Source: an uncultured Gammaproteobacteria bacterium (GTDB lineage Bacteria; Pseudomonadota; Gammaproteobacteria; Pseudomonadales; Azotimanducaceae). From it: 64,000 bases of DNA. The notes below the pieces were generated by a model that was not told the origin of the DNA, searched no databases, and saw only the letters and a list, made by a program, of their open reading frames with translations. Positions 26,984 to 35,909 of the stretch are shown piece after piece. Where the stretch lies: NCBI GenBank assembly GCA_913050215.1, contig CAJXBG010000008.1, positions 1-64,000 on the forward strand. Reading direction: 5' to 3'. How positions within the stretch are numbered: the first letter of the stretch is position 1; each line of letters opens with the position of its first letter. The position numbers and the translations under genes were made by a program.

Positions 26984-29330
26984 CGCCAATCCAGAAAGTC
27001 GTCTCAATCAGCAACACGAATCAGCAGTGAAACATGTCACTGGGCAGGCGGAATATATCGACGATTTACCTGAGTGGCCGAATCAACTTCATGTGGCCAC
27101 GGGCAAGTCCATACACGCGCATGCGCGCTTAAAAAAGTTGTCGCTGGATAAGGTACGTAGCTTCCCCGGCGTGGTTGATGTGATCACTTACGCGGATATA
27201 CCCGGCGATGGTGACGTTGGTGCTGTCTACAAGGGCGATCCATTGCTAGCGAATGGCGTTGTTGAGTTTGTAGGTCAACCGATTTTTGCCGTCGCCGCGA
27301 TTTCTTTAGAGATTGCCCAGCGGTCAGTCGACGCTGCGGTGATTGAGTACGAAGTGCTTGAAGCGACTATCACTCCGCAGGATGCGATGACAAAAACGTT
27401 ATTCGTATTGCCAGAGAAACGTTTTGTACAGGGTGACGCCCGAGCAGCGATCGAACAAGCGCCTCATCGCATTCAGGGAGAGCAATATGTACGTGGCCAG
27501 GAGCATTTCTACTTGGAAGGTCAGATATGTCACTGTATGCCAACCGAAGACCGAGGCGTTCACATTATTAGCTCGTCCCAACATCCGACCGAGGTTCAAA
27601 AACTGGTTGCTAAAGTACTGGCGATAGAGTTCAACCAGGTTCAGGTTGAAGTACGTAGAATGGGCGGTGGTTTTGGCGGCAAAGAGTCGCAGGCTGCGGC
27701 GCTGGCTTGTACCGCAGCAATATTTGCCCGGAGGAATCAGCGGCCGGTTAAATTTCGGATGCCTCGTCAGGACGATATGGTACAAACCGGCAAACGTCAT
27801 GATTTCTGGAATCAATATGAAGTGGGCTTTGATGATGATGGACTTATCCATGGCGTGACGATGGATCTGGCGGCGATGTGTGGTTATTCCCCTGATTTAT
27901 CTGAAGGCATTGTTGATCGAGCAATGTTTCATGCTGATAACAGCTATTTCTACGAAAATGTTTCGATTACAGGCTTTCGCTGTAAGACCAATACTGTCTC
28001 AAATACGGCATTCAGAGGATTTGGCGGCCCGAAGGGTATGATGGCCGCGGAGGCAATGATTGAAGATATTGCGAGAAAGACGGGTAAAGATCCGCTGGAT
28101 GTTCGCAAGAAGAATCTTTACCGCGAGGGAAGGGATCGAACGCCCTATGGCCAGATCGTTAAACAGCATGTGCTTGGACGATTAGTGGGTCAGCTTGAAG
28201 ATACGTCTGATTATCGATCACGACGTGATGATGTCGTCAGCTATAACCGGGTGGCGGCAAACAACGGTACGCATTTTAGAAAAGGCCTGGCGCTCACGCC
28301 GGTGAAATTCGGAATTTCGTTTACGGCTAATCATTTGAATCAGGCTGGTGCGCTGGTGCACGTCTATACCGATGGCAGTATTCATTTGAACCATGGTGGT
28401 ACAGAGATGGGGCAAGGGCTATACACCAAAGTGGCGCAGATAGCTGCCAGAGCGATGGGTGTTTCTCTTGACCGAATTCAGGTGTCGGCAACGCGGACAG
28501 ACAAGGTGCCTAACACCTCGCCTACGGCTGCTTCTTCAGGTACTGACCTCAATGGCATGGCTGTGCTTGATGCTGTTAACCAAATTAGGTTTCGGTTAAC
28601 AAAATTTTGTAGCGAGCATTTTGGATGTGAACAGTCCGAGGTTTCAATCTCGGATGATATCGTGAGTGTGAAGGGTGAGCCCTATGCCTTTGCTGAAATT
28701 GTGAAGCTCGCTTATATGTCCAGAGTCCAATTGTCCGCAGCGGGGTTCTATAAAACGCCGAAAATTTCCTTCGACTTTGGTACCCAGTCCGGTCAGCCGT
28801 TCTTCTATTTTGCCAATGGAGCAGCGGCCACCGAAGTGATTGTTGATATCAGGACCGGTGAATATCGAATCACGCAGGTTGACATACTCCATGATGTTGG
28901 GGAATCCCTCAACCCGGCCCTCGACATCGGGCAAATTGAGGGAGGGTATATCCAGGGTATGGGATGGTTAACCACCGAGGAATTGAAGTGGGACGAGCAG
29001 GGGCACTTGATATCAAATAGCCCGGCGAATTATAAAATTCCCACGGCCTATGATGTACCGCCAATATTCAACGTGTCGCTCTATGATGAAGCGAACACTG
29101 AAGACACAATTTATCGCTCGAAGGCCGTTGGTGAACCGCCGTTGATGTTAGGAATTTCTGCCTGGTGTGCATTAAGAGATGCTTGCGCAAGTATTGCTGA
29201 CTACAAGCTCAGTCCGACGATGAATGCCCCGGCGACGAGCGAAGAGGTTTATCGTTGCATTCGTGAGATTCAAAATGCGCAGGGCGCTGAATGTGCTCTC
29301 GCGCAAGGAGAAGAAAATGCTAAAACATAA
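26973..29330 (+). CDS. xdhB: Xanthine dehydrogenase large molybdopterin subunit
   Basis: About 785 residues. Mo-cofactor binding segments: GGGFGGKESQ near residue 230, FRGFGGPKGM near 350, HGGTEMGQGLYTKVAQIA near 470, and the catalytic Glu segment KAVGEPPLMLGISAW near 725. With XdhA it forms the molybdenum hydroxylase acting on hypoxanthine and xanthine. Start chosen at ATG 26973, just after GAGAGG; ATG 26976 is equally possible and the GTG at 26967 less so. Overlaps the ends of both xdhA and xdhC, indicating coupled translation. Confidence 0.97.
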   Translation: MMSNANPESRLNQQHESAVKHVTGQAEYIDDLPEWPNQLHVATGKSIHAHARLKKLSLDKVRSFPGVVDVITYADIPGDGDVGAVYKGDPLLANGVVEFVGQPIFAVAAISLEIAQRSVDAAVIEYEVLEATITPQDAMTKTLFVLPEKRFVQGDARAAIEQAPHRIQGEQYVRGQEHFYLEGQICHCMPTEDRGVHIISSSQHPTEVQKLVAKVLAIEFNQVQVEVRRMGGGFGGKESQAAALACTAAIFARRNQRPVKFRMPRQDDMVQTGKRHDFWNQYEVGFDDDGLIHGVTMDLAAMCGYSPDLSEGIVDRAMFHADNSYFYENVSITGFRCKTNTVSNTAFRGFGGPKGMMAAEAMIEDIARKTGKDPLDVRKKNLYREGRDRTPYGQIVKQHVLGRLVGQLEDTSDYRSRRDDVVSYNRVAANNGTHFRKGLALTPVKFGISFTANHLNQAGALVHVYTDGSIHLNHGGTEMGQGLYTKVAQIAARAMGVSLDRIQVSATRTDKVPNTSPTAASSGTDLNGMAVLDAVNQIRFRLTKFCSEHFGCEQSEVSISDDIVSVKGEPYAFAEIVKLAYMSRVQLSAAGFYKTPKISFDFGTQSGQPFFYFANGAAATEVIVDIRTGEYRITQVDILHDVGESLNPALDIGQIEGGYIQGMGWLTTEELKWDEQGHLISNSPANYKIPTAYDVPPIFNVSLYDEANTEDTIYRSKAVGEPPLMLGISAWCALRDACASIADYKLSPTMNAPATSEEVYRCIREIQNAQGAECALAQGEENAKT

Positions 29331-30180
29331 CTGGCAACAAGCATTGGCCAAGTGTCATGAGCGCGCCGAGGCGTTTACCCTTGTGACGGTTGTAGGTGCC
29401 ACGGGTTCAACTCCGCGAGAAGGAGGGAGCAAGATGGTTGTGACTGATGAACAGGCGTTCGATACTATCGGAGGCGGTAAACTCGAATATTTGGCGCTTC
29501 AGAGAGCGCGTGAATTGCTGGCACAAAAAAAGCAGATTCAGCAGGTTCATCATTTTCCTTTAGCGGCCGAAGCAAGTCAGTGTTGCGGCGGAAGCATGAC
29601 GGTCTTGTTTGAAGTGTTTCCTCGGGCAGCGATGAATCTTGTAATTTTTGGTGCGGGTCACGTCGCGAGCTCGCTGGTCGATATTGTCTCTGGCCTCGAT
29701 ATGCATGTGACTTGGGTTGATAGCCGCGAGGAACTTTTTCCAGTGACTTGCGCGCCGAGTATCAAGCCGGTTGTGATGGAAAACCCGGTTGAGTATTTGG
29801 AACAGATTGAACCTGACGCATATGTTGTCATTATCACCCATGATCATACGCTAGACTATGCGCTGACCCGCGCGTTGCTCGACGAGGGAAACTTCCAGTT
29901 TTTGGGACTTATAGGCTCTGAGACGAAAGCAGCCAGGTTCAAAAAAAGATTGAAACATGACGGCTTCGATGACCAGGCTATTGCAAGGGTTCACTGTCCG
30001 ATTGGTGATTTGAGGCTCAATGGAAAACTGCCAATGGAAGTGGCTGTTTCAATAGCTGCACAATTGTTGTCACTGCCGGAGACAACAGACCGGTTGGCAA
30101 AAAGAGGCCTAAGTTGGGGAGACATCAAACACGTCATCCAGCAAGGAGCCCCGGCCATTGGCGAAGGTAAGCAACCTTGA
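29317..30180 (+). CDS. xdhC: Xanthine dehydrogenase accessory protein XdhC
   Basis: 287 residues from ATG 29317 behind AAGGAG, 14 bp inside xdhB. N-terminal XdhC domain with TLVTVVGATGSTPREGGSKM, GGGKLEYLAL and QCCGGSMTVLFE; C-terminal Rossmann domain with LVIFGAGHVASSL and LIGSETKAARFKKRL. XdhC binds molybdopterin, helps sulfuration and loads the cofactor into XdhB. The stop overlaps the uraD start. An upstream extension of this frame lies inside xdhB and is not credible. Confidence 0.95.
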   Translation: MLKHNWQQALAKCHERAEAFTLVTVVGATGSTPREGGSKMVVTDEQAFDTIGGGKLEYLALQRARELLAQKKQIQQVHHFPLAAEASQCCGGSMTVLFEVFPRAAMNLVIFGAGHVASSLVDIVSGLDMHVTWVDSREELFPVTCAPSIKPVVMENPVEYLEQIEPDAYVVIITHDHTLDYALTRALLDEGNFQFLGLIGSETKAARFKKRLKHDGFDDQAIARVHCPIGDLRLNGKLPMEVAVSIAAQLLSLPETTDRLAKRGLSWGDIKHVIQQGAPAIGEGKQP

Positions 30181-30686
30181 GTGGTTTGTCTGGCGTATCT
30201 GCGCTCAATGCGATGAGTGACGATGAAGCTCGCGCGGCTTTTCTGTCCTGTTGTCATTGCGAGCGCTGGGCTTCAGACATGAATCGGGCGAGACCCTATG
30301 TTTCAGAGGTGGCAATCTACGCCGCAGCCAGTGATTGCTGGCGACTGGCGTCTGAACCTGAGAAGCTTGAAGCTTTCGGGGGTCATCCTCAGATAGGCGA
30401 TATGGACGCCCTGAGAAACAAATACGCTGTAAGCGCCAATCGTGAACAGGGGCAGATCACCAACGCTGATGACGTCACACTGACAGAGCTGGCCGAATTG
30501 AACCAGCAATATCTGGCGGATCACGGGTTTATCTTTATCGTTTGTGCGACGGGTAAATCTGCGTTGGAAATGCTCGGTTTGCTTAAAAGTAGAATTGACA
30601 ATACCCGTGAACAGGAAATTGAAAATGCAGCTAGGGAGCAAGGTGAAATTACGCTGCTCCGAATTGAGAAATTGCTGCGTCAATAA
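30177..30686 (+). CDS. uraD: OHCU decarboxylase (urate pathway)
   Basis: 169 residues. 2-oxo-4-hydroxy-4-carboxy-5-ureidoimidazoline decarboxylase, which gives S-allantoin. The catalytic His lies in AFGGHPQIGD near residue 69; GFIFIVCATGKSALEML and the helix of REQEIENAAREQGEITLLRI are typical of the all-alpha fold. Family members begin with a helix like VSALNAMSDDEARAAFL, so the TTG at 30177 (overlapping the xdhC TGA) or TTG 30186 is preferred to ATG 30213, which would cut it. Followed by hiuH after 33 bp. Confidence 0.94.
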   Translation: MSGLSGVSALNAMSDDEARAAFLSCCHCERWASDMNRARPYVSEVAIYAAASDCWRLASEPEKLEAFGGHPQIGDMDALRNKYAVSANREQGQITNADDVTLTELAELNQQYLADHGFIFIVCATGKSALEMLGLLKSRIDNTREQEIENAAREQGEITLLRIEKLLRQ

Positions 30687-30719
30687 ATAGCCAACGGTAG
30701 AAACGCTAAAGGTACAAAA

Positions 30720-31055
30720 ATGAGACCTATGATTACAACGCATATCCTCGATACCAGCCGCGGTAGGCCAGCGGAAGGTGTATCAGTGAAACTGTTTATA
30801 GTCGGTAACGAAGCGCCGATTGCCATTGGGTGCACGAACGCCGACGGACGCGTCGCGGAGTGGAGCGAAACGATAAAACCAAGCGCCGGTAACTATCGAT
30901 TGGAGTTTGACGTGGCTGCCTATTTCTCCGGCATGGATGAGACGAGCTTCTATTCAGATATTCAAATAGCGTTTGTTGTGCTTGATGAAACGGAACATTA
31001 CCACGTGCCATTGCTCCTCAATCCCTTTGGTTATTCTACGTATCGGGGAAGTTGA
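30720..31055 (+). CDS. hiuH: 5-hydroxyisourate hydrolase (transthyretin-like)
   Basis: 111 residues, the usual length. Conserved N-terminal ITTHILDTSRGRPAEGV and C-terminal YRGS tail, with HYHVPLLLNPFGYSTYRGS giving the catalytic His and Arg/Ser set. Hydrolyses 5-hydroxyisourate to OHCU, the step before UraD. The stop TGA overlaps the guaD ATG (TGATG). ATG 30720 is preceded by AAGGT; ATG 30729 is possible. Also called pucM. Confidence 0.96.
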   Translation: MRPMITTHILDTSRGRPAEGVSVKLFIVGNEAPIAIGCTNADGRVAEWSETIKPSAGNYRLEFDVAAYFSGMDETSFYSDIQIAFVVLDETEHYHVPLLLNPFGYSTYRGS

Positions 31056-32374
31056 TGGCTGGCGATCGAGAGAACGCCTTTGCACTGCGGGGGCGAATAG
31101 CACACTTTTTAGGTGACCCCGGGATGAGCCCGGAAAATCTTGTTTACTTTGAAGACGGTGTGTTGGTTGTCGAAGATGGAAAAATTTTGCTCTGTGATGA
31201 TGCGCGGTCTTTGGCAGGTGCGGGTTTTGATTTGGCGCAATGCGAATGGCTACCGAACCAGCTCATTCTTCCGGGGTTTATTGATACTCACGTTCACTCG
31301 CCACAAATAGATGTTATCGCGTCTTACGGAACACAATTGTTGGACTGGTTGAATGACTATACTTTTCCAGCGGAATCTCGTTACGCGCAAAGATCTTTTG
31401 CAGAAGCTTCGGCGAACGACTTTCTTGATTACACCCTGTCCGTCGGTACGACCACGTCATTTGTCTACACAACCAGTTATAAACAATCCACCGAGGCATT
31501 GTTTGAGGCTGCGTTAGCGAAAGACATGAGACTAGTTGCTGGTAAAATATTGATGGATCAGAATGCCTTGCCTGAACTTCAAGACACGGCAGCATCCGGA
31601 TACCAAGACAGCGTTGACCTGATTAATGAATGGCATGGCAAGGGACGACTGGGTTATGCGGTGACCCCGAGATTTTCTGGTACCAGCAGTGTTGAGCAAT
31701 TGACCCTTGCCGGGCAGTTACTGAAAGAGTTTCCCGATGTATGGATGCAAACGCATATGTCAGAGAATTTGGAAGAGATACGCTGGTTGAAAACAGTGCA
31801 CCCGCATACTGCGGATTATCTTGATTCCTATGAGCAATACGGACTCAATACCGACAGGTCCATTTTTGGCCATTGTATACACCTCAGTGATGATGAAATT
31901 TTACGGCTTGCTGGTAGTGGCGGCAGGGTGGCTTTTTGTCCAACCTCCAATTTGTTTTTGGGTAGTGGTCTGATGCCGTTGGAAAAACTGAAAAAAGCTG
32001 GGGTGCCTGTGTCTATTGCGACAGATGTTGGCGGTGGCACAAGTCTCTCAATGCTCACAACGCTGGGCGAAGCCTATAAGGTTTGCCAAATGCAGGGGTA
32101 TTCATTACACCCGCTTGAAGCGTTCTACATGATGACCTTGGGGAACGCGAAGGCCACCCACCTTGATCACTGCATAGGTAATTTTGAACGTGGCAAAGAA
32201 GCGGATATTGTTGTGCTAGATAACAAACCCACGCCCATGATGGCGCGTAGAATAACGCAGTGTCGCGAGCTCGATGAAGAACTGTTTGTTTATATGATGA
32301 TGGGAGACGACCGTTCCGTCGCGCGAACCTATTGCCATGGAGTACAACAATATGACAAAGGCGAGAATAATTGA
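31055..32374 (+). CDS. guaD: Guanine deaminase
   Basis: 439 residues. Zinc amidohydrolase with FIDTHVHSPQIDVIASYGTQLLDWL in two parts, QTHMSENLEEI, FGHCIHLSDDEI and the late ATDVGGGTSLSML, which together match bacterial GuaD. Converts guanine to xanthine and ammonia in the cytoplasm, feeding xanthine to XdhAB. ATG 31055 overlaps the hiuH stop; a TTG three bases upstream is less likely. Its stop lies 2 bp before the puuD ATG. Confidence 0.95.
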   Translation: MAGDRENAFALRGRIAHFLGDPGMSPENLVYFEDGVLVVEDGKILLCDDARSLAGAGFDLAQCEWLPNQLILPGFIDTHVHSPQIDVIASYGTQLLDWLNDYTFPAESRYAQRSFAEASANDFLDYTLSVGTTTSFVYTTSYKQSTEALFEAALAKDMRLVAGKILMDQNALPELQDTAASGYQDSVDLINEWHGKGRLGYAVTPRFSGTSSVEQLTLAGQLLKEFPDVWMQTHMSENLEEIRWLKTVHPHTADYLDSYEQYGLNTDRSIFGHCIHLSDDEILRLAGSGGRVAFCPTSNLFLGSGLMPLEKLKKAGVPVSIATDVGGGTSLSMLTTLGEAYKVCQMQGYSLHPLEAFYMMTLGNAKATHLDHCIGNFERGKEADIVVLDNKPTPMMARRITQCRELDEELFVYMMMGDDRSVARTYCHGVQQYDKGENN

Positions 32375-32376
32375 TC

Positions 32377-33603
32377 ATGGAAGCTTATATCACAGACTGG
32401 TTTAGCCTGATTGTTCGCTGGATTCACCTCATCACCGGTATTGCCTGGATTGGGGCTTCTCTGCATTTTATTTGGTTGGATAACAGTCTTCAGGAGCCAC
32501 CCAAATGGAAGAAAGATAAAGGTATCAAGGGCGACAACTGGTCGATTCACGGTGGAGGTATTTATGAATTCAATAAGTACGCACTTGCGCCGCCAGCGTG
32601 GCCCGCAACGCTGCACTGGTCTAAATGGGAAGCCTATTCAACCTGGTTAAGCGGCACGCTTCTAATGGTGGCGGTTTATTACATACAGGCGCAATCGTAC
32701 CTCGTTGGCCCGGACAACTGGATATCTGATCCTAGCCTTGCAGTTGGCGCCAGCATTGGTTTCCTTGCGTTAGGCCTTGGCTTCTATGAACTGGCGGTTC
32801 GCTCTCCGCTGAAACACCAACCCATGTTGTTTGCCTTTGTCATCGTGATTTATCTCACCTTCCTCTCGTGGTTGGCGACGAAGTTGTTTTCTGATCGCGC
32901 GGCGTATCTACATGTCGGTGCCGTGATGGGGACAATCATGGCCGGCAATGTGTTCCTCGGCATCATTCCTGCGCAAAAATCCTTCGTTGCAGCGGTCGAG
33001 AAGGGTTTGGAGCCCGATGCTGATCTGGCTGCTTTCGCAAAGTTACGCTCAACCCATAACAACTACTTCACCCTACCGGTGTTGTTTTGCATGATCAGTA
33101 ATCATTATCCCTTCTTGTACGGCCATGAGTACAACTGGCTTGTGCTTGCCTATGTGATGGCATTGATGGCGTATGCGCGACACTTTTTTAACCTGAGACA
33201 TCGAGGCATCATTAAACCCTCGATCTTGGTGCAAGCGTTTATTGCTTTTCTGGTCGCTGCCGTTTATCTGGGTTACGACAAATTGCCAGCGACAATGGAC
33301 GTCGCCGACTTGGGTGATAGTGCAGGAGGTGCGAGCGTTCCTGAGCCTGTTGTGGACGATGAGCGGGCAACCTACATACTGGCGCAGCACTGCGTTGTTT
33401 GCCATGCGGCCACACCTACATTTGCGGGTTTTGCGGCGCCTCCGGCGGGGGTATTGATGGATGAGCTAGCCAATGTTGTGGGCAGTGCTGCCAGAATAAG
33501 AACCGCGGTTGCTACCAATTACATGCCGCTCGGCAATGTGACAGGCATGACAGAGGTCGAGCGGAAGGATCTGCTAAACTGGCTTGATAACGTATCGCCT
33601 TAA
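32377..33603 (+). CDS. puuD: Membrane urate oxidase with C-terminal cytochrome c domain
   Basis: 408 residues. Membrane urate hydroxylase of the PuuD type: WFSLIVRWIHLITGIAWIGAS at the start, WSIHGGGIYEFNKY, LHWSKWEAYSTW and RSTHNNYFTLPVLFCM, within about eight hydrophobic helices. After residue ~300 comes a periplasmic cytochrome c domain with CVVCH at 339-343 and NYMPLGN as axial Met. Oxidises urate to 5-hydroxyisourate and probably passes electrons to the respiratory chain rather than making peroxide. ATG 32377 is preferred to TTG 32371. Confidence 0.95.
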   Translation: MEAYITDWFSLIVRWIHLITGIAWIGASLHFIWLDNSLQEPPKWKKDKGIKGDNWSIHGGGIYEFNKYALAPPAWPATLHWSKWEAYSTWLSGTLLMVAVYYIQAQSYLVGPDNWISDPSLAVGASIGFLALGLGFYELAVRSPLKHQPMLFAFVIVIYLTFLSWLATKLFSDRAAYLHVGAVMGTIMAGNVFLGIIPAQKSFVAAVEKGLEPDADLAAFAKLRSTHNNYFTLPVLFCMISNHYPFLYGHEYNWLVLAYVMALMAYARHFFNLRHRGIIKPSILVQAFIAFLVAAVYLGYDKLPATMDVADLGDSAGGASVPEPVVDDERATYILAQHCVVCHAATPTFAGFAAPPAGVLMDELANVVGSAARIRTAVATNYMPLGNVTGMTEVERKDLLNWLDNVSP

Positions 33604-33629
33604 AAAAGGTGTCGATTGGAAGGTGAAAG

Positions 33630-34538
33630 ATGAAGCTGCCGAATATTGATTTCTCAGACTATGATGAAGCTGAACCAGAGACGATCAGAACAATCGCGCG
33701 AGACATGGAGCGTGCACTGACCACGCTGGGATTCATGTCCATCAGTAATCTTGATGTTACTCGTGAGCAATTAGCGGAAATATTCACGCTGAGTGAAGCC
33801 TTTTTTACCCAAAGCAAAGAGGCCAAACAAAAATCTCTGTATCGAAGTGCCGAAGAGAATTTTGGTTACCAGGGGCTAGGCGTTGAATACCTTGACCCAA
33901 CAAAACCCGCTGATGTGAAAGAGACATTCACTATGCGGAATCTGCAACACCATAACCCCGCGGATGAACGTTGGCCCAGTGATTTCTTCAGAGACAAGAT
34001 GACGCGCTTTTATGCTGATTGTTTGTCCAGTGCCCATAAGGTTCAACGGGTGCTTGCAAAAATACTGGAAACTGAATCTGATTTTTTCGTGAGATACCAC
34101 AACGGTGAAAATGTGAGTTTGCGTTTGCTGCATTACCCACCGACCGACGCTTCGAGTATCTCTGACGGTCAATTGGGTGCTGGTGCACATACTGACTATG
34201 GCATGATCACGCTATTGTTTCAGAGCGGCGTCGGTGGGTTACAGGTGCTAGACGGAGGTGAATGGGTCGATGCTGACCCTGTGGATAACACAATAGTTGT
34301 CAACACCGGTGACCTGATGGAGCGATGGACAAATGGCCGATTTAAGTCAACCCTTCACAGGGTGCAACCACTTACAGGTCAGCGATCAAGGTCTTCAATA
34401 GCGATGTTTGTGGATCCCGATACCGAGACGCCGGTTGAAGTGCTGAAAAGTTGCATCGACGACGAACATCCGGCTCAGTATGAGAAAATCACGGCGGGGG
34501 AGCACATACAACAAAAAATTCAGGCGACGCATCTTTAA
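33630..34538 (+). CDS. 2OG-Fe(II) dioxygenase, isopenicillin N synthase family
   Basis: 302 residues. DIOX_N-like N-terminal domain, then the jelly roll with iron ligands His187-x-Asp189 (HTDYGMITLL) and His243 (TLHRVQPL), and the 2-oxoglutarate Arg254 in RSRSSIAMF. This branch also contains thymine-7-hydroxylase-like and flavone/gibberellin-type enzymes. It is 26 bp after puuD and appears to be the last gene of the purine operon, so a nucleobase-derived substrate is plausible but unproven. ATG is preceded by GGAAGGTG. Confidence 0.87.
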   Translation: MKLPNIDFSDYDEAEPETIRTIARDMERALTTLGFMSISNLDVTREQLAEIFTLSEAFFTQSKEAKQKSLYRSAEENFGYQGLGVEYLDPTKPADVKETFTMRNLQHHNPADERWPSDFFRDKMTRFYADCLSSAHKVQRVLAKILETESDFFVRYHNGENVSLRLLHYPPTDASSISDGQLGAGAHTDYGMITLLFQSGVGGLQVLDGGEWVDADPVDNTIVVNTGDLMERWTNGRFKSTLHRVQPLTGQRSRSSIAMFVDPDTETPVEVLKSCIDDEHPAQYEKITAGEHIQQKIQATHL

Positions 34539-34555
34539 CGAAACAAGCGTTTCGT
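34538..34555 (+). terminator. Hairpin at the end of the dioxygenase gene
   Basis: ACGAAAC-AAGC-GTTTCGT, a perfect 7-bp stem starting in the stop codon. No T-run follows, so termination would be weak or factor-assisted. Confidence 0.4.
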
Positions 34556-34685
34556 AATTCTCGCTATTCGGAGATAGAGTCCTCCTTTTGACGTACGCCC
34601 AAATAATAGAATAACCTGCGGCAGTGGGGCCGCTAACGATTGAAGACCAAAAACTTTTTTGAGCGTTCCTGAATGAGAGGGCTGC

Positions 34686-35054
34686 ATGAGTAATTTAGCG
34701 ACCATAGAAATCAAAGCATTTGTACCCGCGGTAGATTTTGATAGGTCCAAAAAATTTTATCAGGATGTTGGCTTCACGATGGTATCTGATGAAGGCGGGA
34801 TAGCGTACTTTCATCACGGCAACGGCAGTTTTTTGCTGCAGGACTTTTACGAACCTGTCCACGCGCAAAATTTCATGATGCATATGTTAGTCGAAGATAT
34901 TCACGATTGGCATCAACAGATTGCCGATGCAGGCGTGGCCGAAAGATACGAGGTTCTTTTTACAAAAATTGAAAAGCAACCATGGGGTATGCTCGATTTT
35001 GTACTTAAAGACCCAACAGGTGTCTTGTGGCGTTTCGGACAAAACCAGAAATAG
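34686..35054 (+). CDS. VOC/glyoxalase-fold protein
   Basis: 122 residues, one pair of VOC modules: IEIKAFVPAVDFDRSKKFYQDVGF and later DFVLKDPTGVLWRF. Resembles bleomycin-resistance/glyoxalase-like proteins. Metal ligands are only partly recognisable, so it may bind rather than transform a ligand. GAGAGGG ribosome site. First of three tightly packed small genes (VOC, VOC, GNAT) inside the purine locus; function unknown. Confidence 0.75.
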   Translation: MSNLATIEIKAFVPAVDFDRSKKFYQDVGFTMVSDEGGIAYFHHGNGSFLLQDFYEPVHAQNFMMHMLVEDIHDWHQQIADAGVAERYEVLFTKIEKQPWGMLDFVLKDPTGVLWRFGQNQK

Positions 35055-35062
35055 GCGGTGTG

Positions 35063-35425
35063 ATGATCAAAGGTGTACACACGATGTTCTATTCATCCGA
35101 GGTTGAGGCGTTACGCGTCTTTATCAGAGATAAATTGGGCTTTAAAGCCACGGACGTTGGCGGGGGCTGGTTAATTTTCGATATCCCTGAAGCGGATATG
35201 GGGTGCCATCCCGTACAGGTATTGAAGGGTCCCAATCCAGATGAGCCAAAGTCGGGAGACCATTACATTTCTTTTTTTTGTGAAAATATCGAAACAACAG
35301 TGAAGGAACTGACACTGAAAGGTGTAGAGTTTACTGACGAGATCTCAGATGTGGGGTATGGTCTGGCGATTCATTTTGTTATGCCGGGTGATGTATCCGT
35401 CGAACTGTATCAACCGGCCTATTAA
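35063..35425 (+). CDS. VOC/glyoxalase-fold protein
   Basis: 120 residues from ATG 35063 behind AGGCGG; an upstream frame to 35027 overlaps the previous gene and is unlikely. Contains VHTMFYSSEVEALRVFIRDKLGF, FDIPEADMGCHP and GLAIHFVMPGDVSVELYQP, with His and Glu positions of VOC metal sites. Adjacent to a second VOC gene but not closely similar to it. Stop is directly followed by the GNAT start. Confidence 0.78.
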   Translation: MIKGVHTMFYSSEVEALRVFIRDKLGFKATDVGGGWLIFDIPEADMGCHPVQVLKGPNPDEPKSGDHYISFFCENIETTVKELTLKGVEFTDEISDVGYGLAIHFVMPGDVSVELYQPAY

Positions 35426-35890
35426 ATGGAAATTATCGTTGATGACCTGACTGGTCCCGAAATAGCAAAGCTACTTAATGACCATGCGAAAGATATGTTT
35501 CGACATACGCCTCCGGAAAGCGTTCATACACTGGATATTGAAGCGCTCCGCGGACCTGATATTACTTTTTGGAGTGTCTGGAGTGAGAATGAGTTGATGG
35601 GTTGTGGCGCATTGAAAGATCTGGGTGGGGGACATGGTGAACTTAAGTCTATGAGAACCGCCGATGATCACATACGAAAAGGTGTAGCCGCAAAAATTTT
35701 GAACCACATCGAAGCCGTGGCGCATGAAATGGGCATGACGCGACTAAGCCTCGAGACAGGTTCGATGTCGGCATTTGAACCTGCCAGACAACTGTATTTA
35801 CGATTTGGTTTTACAGAATGTGCCCCTTTTGCCGATTATGAAGAAGATCCAAATAGTATTCATATGACAAAAGAGCTTGGTGTTAACTAA
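35426..35890 (+). CDS. GNAT-family N-acetyltransferase
   Basis: 154 residues. GNAT core with ELMGCGALKDLGGGHGELKSM, then RKGVAAKILNHIEAVA, which is the acetyl-CoA pyrophosphate loop region, and ARQLYLRFGFTECAPFADY. Substrate unknown; a small amine or amino acid is typical. Its ATG follows the VOC stop with no gap, so translation is coupled. Convergent with the nucleoside hydrolase gene. Confidence 0.85.
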   Translation: MEIIVDDLTGPEIAKLLNDHAKDMFRHTPPESVHTLDIEALRGPDITFWSVWSENELMGCGALKDLGGGHGELKSMRTADDHIRKGVAAKILNHIEAVAHEMGMTRLSLETGSMSAFEPARQLYLRFGFTECAPFADYEEDPNSIHMTKELGVN

Positions 35891-35909
35891 ATCTTACAAG
35901 CTCATTGAT

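Noticed and set aside
30303-30743. 146-codon minus-strand frame inside uraD
   Set aside because: Lies fully within uraD, which has clear family motifs, so it is a shadow.
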